Positions 61,711 through 64,000 of a stretch of 64,000 nucleotides of DNA are shown piece after piece; the stretch's first letter is position 1, and each line of letters begins with the position of its first letter. The translations under genes were made by a program, and so were the position numbers. Under the pieces are notes generated by a model. It ran no database searches. It was not told the DNA's origin and worked only from the letters and a program-made list of their open reading frames with translations. Source of the DNA: Treponema sp. J25 (GTDB lineage: Bacteria; Spirochaetota; Spirochaetia; Treponematales; Breznakiellaceae); the NCBI RefSeq assembly GCF_004343725.1, contig NZ_PTQW01000013.1:62001-126000 (forward strand). The letters are read 5' to 3'.

Positions 61711-62784
61711 ATGTTTATTCGAAATGTCCGAGTATTTTCTTTTCGAAATCTTGTAAACCAAGAAGTAGACGTAGAAAAAAAGGATGTCTTTTTAGTAGGA
61801 GAAAATGGGCAAGGAAAAACAAATTTTTTGGAGTCCCTGTACTGTTGCGCTTATGGATCTTCATTCAGAAGATGTAAAGATCAGGAAATGATTAAAAGAG
61901 GTGAAAACACCTGCGGAGTAGCAGTTGCTATAGAACAGGGCAGGTGTTCTACCATTTCGGTAAAGCTCATCCAGGGTAAAAAGATCATTGAGGTAGATGG
62001 CAAAATTTTAAGTCATCGGAGGGACCTTATCCAGTTTTTGCCGGTCATCATATTCTGCCATGAAGACATGGCTTTCATAAAGGGAACACCCGAACAGAGA
62101 CGCTGGTTTTTTGATCAGGTGATAAGTCTTTGGGATCCCCTTTATCTTGATACGCTTCAGAGATATAAGCAGGTTTTAAAGAACAGAAATTGGCTATTAA
62201 GAAACCAGGATACTCGGACATTAGACGCCATAGATTTTCAATTTGTCCAGTATGGTCTGATACTCATAGAAAAACGTCAAAAGGCCGTGGAAAGGTTTTC
62301 TCAGGTTTTTTCTGAGTTGTTTTACAAAGTGGCTGGCCTGGAGGGTATTCAGATTCAATACCGGTCTTCATGGAAAGAGGGGGATCAGAACATAATTCTG
62401 CGCAATTTAGAGCTTATTAGAAATAAAGAGTTGGATTTCGGCGTAAGTCTCTCGGGTCCTCACCGGGATAGGTATCTTTTTGTTCGCAATTCTGAATCCT
62501 TTTCTGAGTACGCTTCCACTGGACAGGTACGACTTTTATCTCTTCTTCTTAGGATAGCTCAGGCCCGGGAATTTACTGAGAAAACAGGTCAACTTCCCAT
62601 TTTATTGCTCGATGATGTTCTTCTTGAATTAGACCCAGAAAAGCGCAAGAAAATAGCCAGCGTTTTACCCGCCTATGAGCAGGCCTTTTACACGTTTCTT
62701 CCTGAGGAGCCCTATGATAGGTATGCAAAAGGTGAAATCCTTGTGTATACTGTGCGGGATGGTGTCTTAGAAAGGAAAGCGTGA
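61711..62784 (+). CDS. recF: Recombination mediator RecF
   Basis: The 357-residue SMC-like ATPase has Walker A GENGQGKTNFLES (residues 30-42), the signature region LSGPHRDRYLF and Walker B LLLDDVLLELD. It loads RecA at single-strand gaps. The start codon directly abuts the dnaN stop, with no ribosome-binding site of its own, so translation must be coupled. One base separates its stop from the next gene. Confidence 0.95.
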   Translation: MFIRNVRVFSFRNLVNQEVDVEKKDVFLVGENGQGKTNFLESLYCCAYGSSFRRCKDQEMIKRGENTCGVAVAIEQGRCSTISVKLIQGKKIIEVDGKILSHRRDLIQFLPVIIFCHEDMAFIKGTPEQRRWFFDQVISLWDPLYLDTLQRYKQVLKNRNWLLRNQDTRTLDAIDFQFVQYGLILIEKRQKAVERFSQVFSELFYKVAGLEGIQIQYRSSWKEGDQNIILRNLELIRNKELDFGVSLSGPHRDRYLFVRNSESFSEYASTGQVRLLSLLLRIAQAREFTEKTGQLPILLLDDVLLELDPEKRKKIASVLPAYEQAFYTFLPEEPYDRYAKGEILVYTVRDGVLERKA

Positions 62785-62785
62785 T

Positions 62786-63346
62786 ATGAAAAAAGCGGCA
62801 GAAATTTTATCTGCTTTTTTGGATGATTCTCTCCTTGCAAAAGGACAGCAGTATTCAGCCCTTTTCAATGCCTGGAAAGAGATAGCCGGTGAACAAATTG
62901 CAGCTCATTCTAGAATTCGAGAATTTGAAAAGTCTATTATCATCGTGGAAGCGGAGCATCCCGGCTGGATACAGCTCTTACAGACGAAACAACGATATTT
63001 TATAGACGCTTTTCAAAAGAAATTCCCTGAACTTCAAATTCGCGGTATCTGTTTTAAGTTAGCCTTTGAAAAAATCTCAAACAAAGAATACGAAGAAAAA
63101 GAAAAAAAGATAGATGACGATTCGGAAAATAATGTATTGCAAGAAAATAGTGAGAATTTCCAGAAAAAAGATGATAGACCGGAGACAACATTAAAAGCCC
63201 AGGATCTTTCTGCAATGTCAGAAGAGAAAATATATTCTTCAATCAATGAAGATATTTATAAGAATATACATGATAAAGAATTGGTTGAACGTTTGAAACG
63301 CCTGGAGAAGGAAATAAAGAAAAGATGGGGAGAATCAAGCAGTTGA
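62786..63346 (+). CDS. DUF721 protein, DciA-like helicase loader
   Basis: The first 100 residues match the DUF721/DciA domain (LSAFLDDSLLAKGQQYSALFNAWKEIAGEQIAAHSRI and IIIVEAEHPGWIQLLQTKQ). A highly charged, disordered stretch (about residues 105-160, rich in Lys/Glu/Asp/Asn) follows, ending in a Lys/Glu helix. DciA proteins help load the replicative helicase DnaB in bacteria without DnaC/DnaI. The position after dnaA-dnaN-recF supports this. Length 186. Confidence 0.82.
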   Translation: MKKAAEILSAFLDDSLLAKGQQYSALFNAWKEIAGEQIAAHSRIREFEKSIIIVEAEHPGWIQLLQTKQRYFIDAFQKKFPELQIRGICFKLAFEKISNKEYEEKEKKIDDDSENNVLQENSENFQKKDDRPETTLKAQDLSAMSEEKIYSSINEDIYKNIHDKELVERLKRLEKEIKKRWGESSS

Positions 63347-63406
63347 CCAAAGGCAAGTTCATATTTTATACTGCCTTGCCGTTATATTAGCTAAGGAGAT
63401 TGTTTC

Positions 63407-63562
63407 ATGAAGCGTACATATCAACCCAGCAAGGTAAAGCGGAACCGGAAATTTGGGTTCCGTGCTCGTATGAAGACCCGGGGTGGACGGCTTGTTCTGA
63501 AACGGCGACGGGCAAAAGGGCGGATAAAGTTAACTGTTTCGGATGAGAAGAAGCCGTACTAA
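63407..63562 (+). CDS. rpmH: 50S ribosomal protein L34
   Basis: The 51-codon frame starts [19 protein letters not shown] and continues [19 protein letters not shown], the invariant L34 pattern. A tail of about 8 residues (VSDEKKPY) extends beyond the usual 44-46. TAAGGAG lies 7 nt upstream of the ATG. It is followed after 2 nt by rnpA, the conserved rpmH-rnpA-yidD order. Confidence 0.97.
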   Translation: MKRTYQPSKVKRNRKFGFRARMKTRGGRLVLKRRRAKGRIKLTVSDEKKPY

Positions 63563-63564
63563 AT

Positions 63565-63924
63565 GTGACTGAACTGTCATTTCGTTTTAGAAAATGCGAG
63601 CGTTTGAAGGACAAAAAGGAGATCCAGCGACTGTTTAAGGAGGGAAAAAAGTGTTCCTGCGAAGGGGCAAAGCTTTTTTTCCAGGGAAACCATTTATCCC
63701 ACAATAGAGTTGTTTTTACCTGTGCTCGAAACTACGGAAATGCGGTTCAGCGAAATTATTCCCGGCGTTTAAGCCGGGAAGCCTATCGGCTAATGAAACA
63801 CCAGCTTTTTTCAGGTTATGATATTGTAGTACTGATATATCCGGGGAAAGACGAATTTCAGGAACGATTGAAGCAACTGCAGGTTTTGTTTAAAAAGGCT
63901 GGTTTACTACGGAGAACAGAGTGA
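63565..63924 (+). CDS. rnpA: Ribonuclease P protein component
   Basis: The 119-residue basic protein has the RnpA fold: FRKCERLKDKKEIQRLFKEGK at the start (central cleft), FTCARNYGNAVQRN and the RNR-like signature RNYSRRLSREAYR. The usual second RNR arginine is Tyr (RNY). It assists RNase P RNA in tRNA 5' maturation. The start is GTG, 2 nt after the rpmH stop. Its stop overlaps the yidD start. Confidence 0.93.
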   Translation: MTELSFRFRKCERLKDKKEIQRLFKEGKKCSCEGAKLFFQGNHLSHNRVVFTCARNYGNAVQRNYSRRLSREAYRLMKHQLFSGYDIVVLIYPGKDEFQERLKQLQVLFKKAGLLRRTE

Positions 63925-64000
63925 AGAAGTTGTTAATGCGCTTGATGATAGGGTTGATCAAAGGGTATCAATACGCTATTTCTCCGCATTTTCCTCCGAG
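63921..64000 (+). CDS. yidD: Membrane insertion efficiency factor YidD, partial
   Basis: From GTG 63921 (GGAGA 5 nt upstream, overlapping the rnpA stop) a frame runs to the right edge and reads MKKLLMRLMIGLIKGYQYAI and then SPHFPP. The motif YQYAISP is the YidD signature; the conserved CRF and Cys residues would follow beyond the window. yidC is expected next. Confidence 0.88.
   Translation, partial: MKKLLMRLMIGLIKGYQYAISPHFPP

Overview
The window looks like a chromosomal segment, including the replication origin, of a saccharolytic spirochaete of the Treponema group. This assignment is inferred from protein content: many lipoproteins with loose lipoboxes, GyrA with Ala at the Ser83 position, TrkH/TrkA, MCE/Mla systems, a RsbW-like/CRP fusion and a Treponema-like dnaA-dnaN-recF-DUF721 block. 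I could not run a database search, so the species is not determined. I see no rRNA, tRNA, insertion sequence, prophage or CRISPR array.

Layout. 1-6025: envelope and nucleotide-turnover genes (histidine phosphatase running off the left edge, a membrane-anchored protein, a TPR lipoprotein, a DHH phosphoesterase and a TraB-like membrane protein), followed by a degenerate array of about 42-bp repeats. 6385-11154: a START-like secreted protein, a beta-helix lipoprotein, a TrpB2-type tryptophan synthase beta chain and a TrmH-type RNA methyltransferase. 11203-13782 (minus): parA-parB-response regulator-YbjN-like operon. 13870-17792 (plus): gamma-carbonic anhydrase-like protein followed by DRTGG / HAD / CBS-HATPase / DRTGG / PHP, a set usually seen beside [FeFe] hydrogenases but here without one. 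18965-25708: two complete Mla-type lipid transport loci (permease, ATPase, MCE protein) separated by a TPR lipoprotein; the second MCE protein carries a beta-rich, probably outer-membrane, C-terminal domain. 25805-31640: ABC exporter, xylBA and a divergent AraC regulator. 31824-37811: a decayed CPA1-type antiporter, a peroxiredoxin with a textbook sigma-54 promoter, a divergently encoded GAF/AAA+ sigma-54 activator, TrkH/TrkA potassium uptake and an Aat-like aminoacyl transferase. 37942-45566: a receiver-like/HATPase/cNMP-binding protein, GlgX, a periplasmic-binding-protein plus histidine-kinase pair and a lone ABC ATPase. 45701-53766: nucleotidase, B12 radical SAM protein, MetF-like reductase, acyl-ACP thioesterase, MetH and a zinc-ribbon membrane protein. 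53942-64000: two perfect parS sites, gyrA and gyrB (minus), dnaA-dnaN-recF-dciA-rpmH-rnpA-yidD (plus), with DnaA boxes on both sides of dnaA and DnaA-trio-like sequence before dnaN. Gene orientation diverges at dnaA, as expected at an origin.

Cross-cutting observations. First, about ten genes that start a transcription unit have no Shine-Dalgarno sequence but have a -10 box ending 6-7 nt before the start codon, often with a matching -35 box 17-18 nt further upstream. This predicts leaderless mRNAs as a regular class here, alongside genes with good Shine-Dalgarno sites. Second, the peroxiredoxin promoter, interleaved inverted repeats at upstream-activator distance, and the divergent sigma-54 activator form a self-contained regulatory circuit. 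Third, a family of degenerate 42-bp repeats sharing an 11-bp core occurs in two separate intergenic regions.
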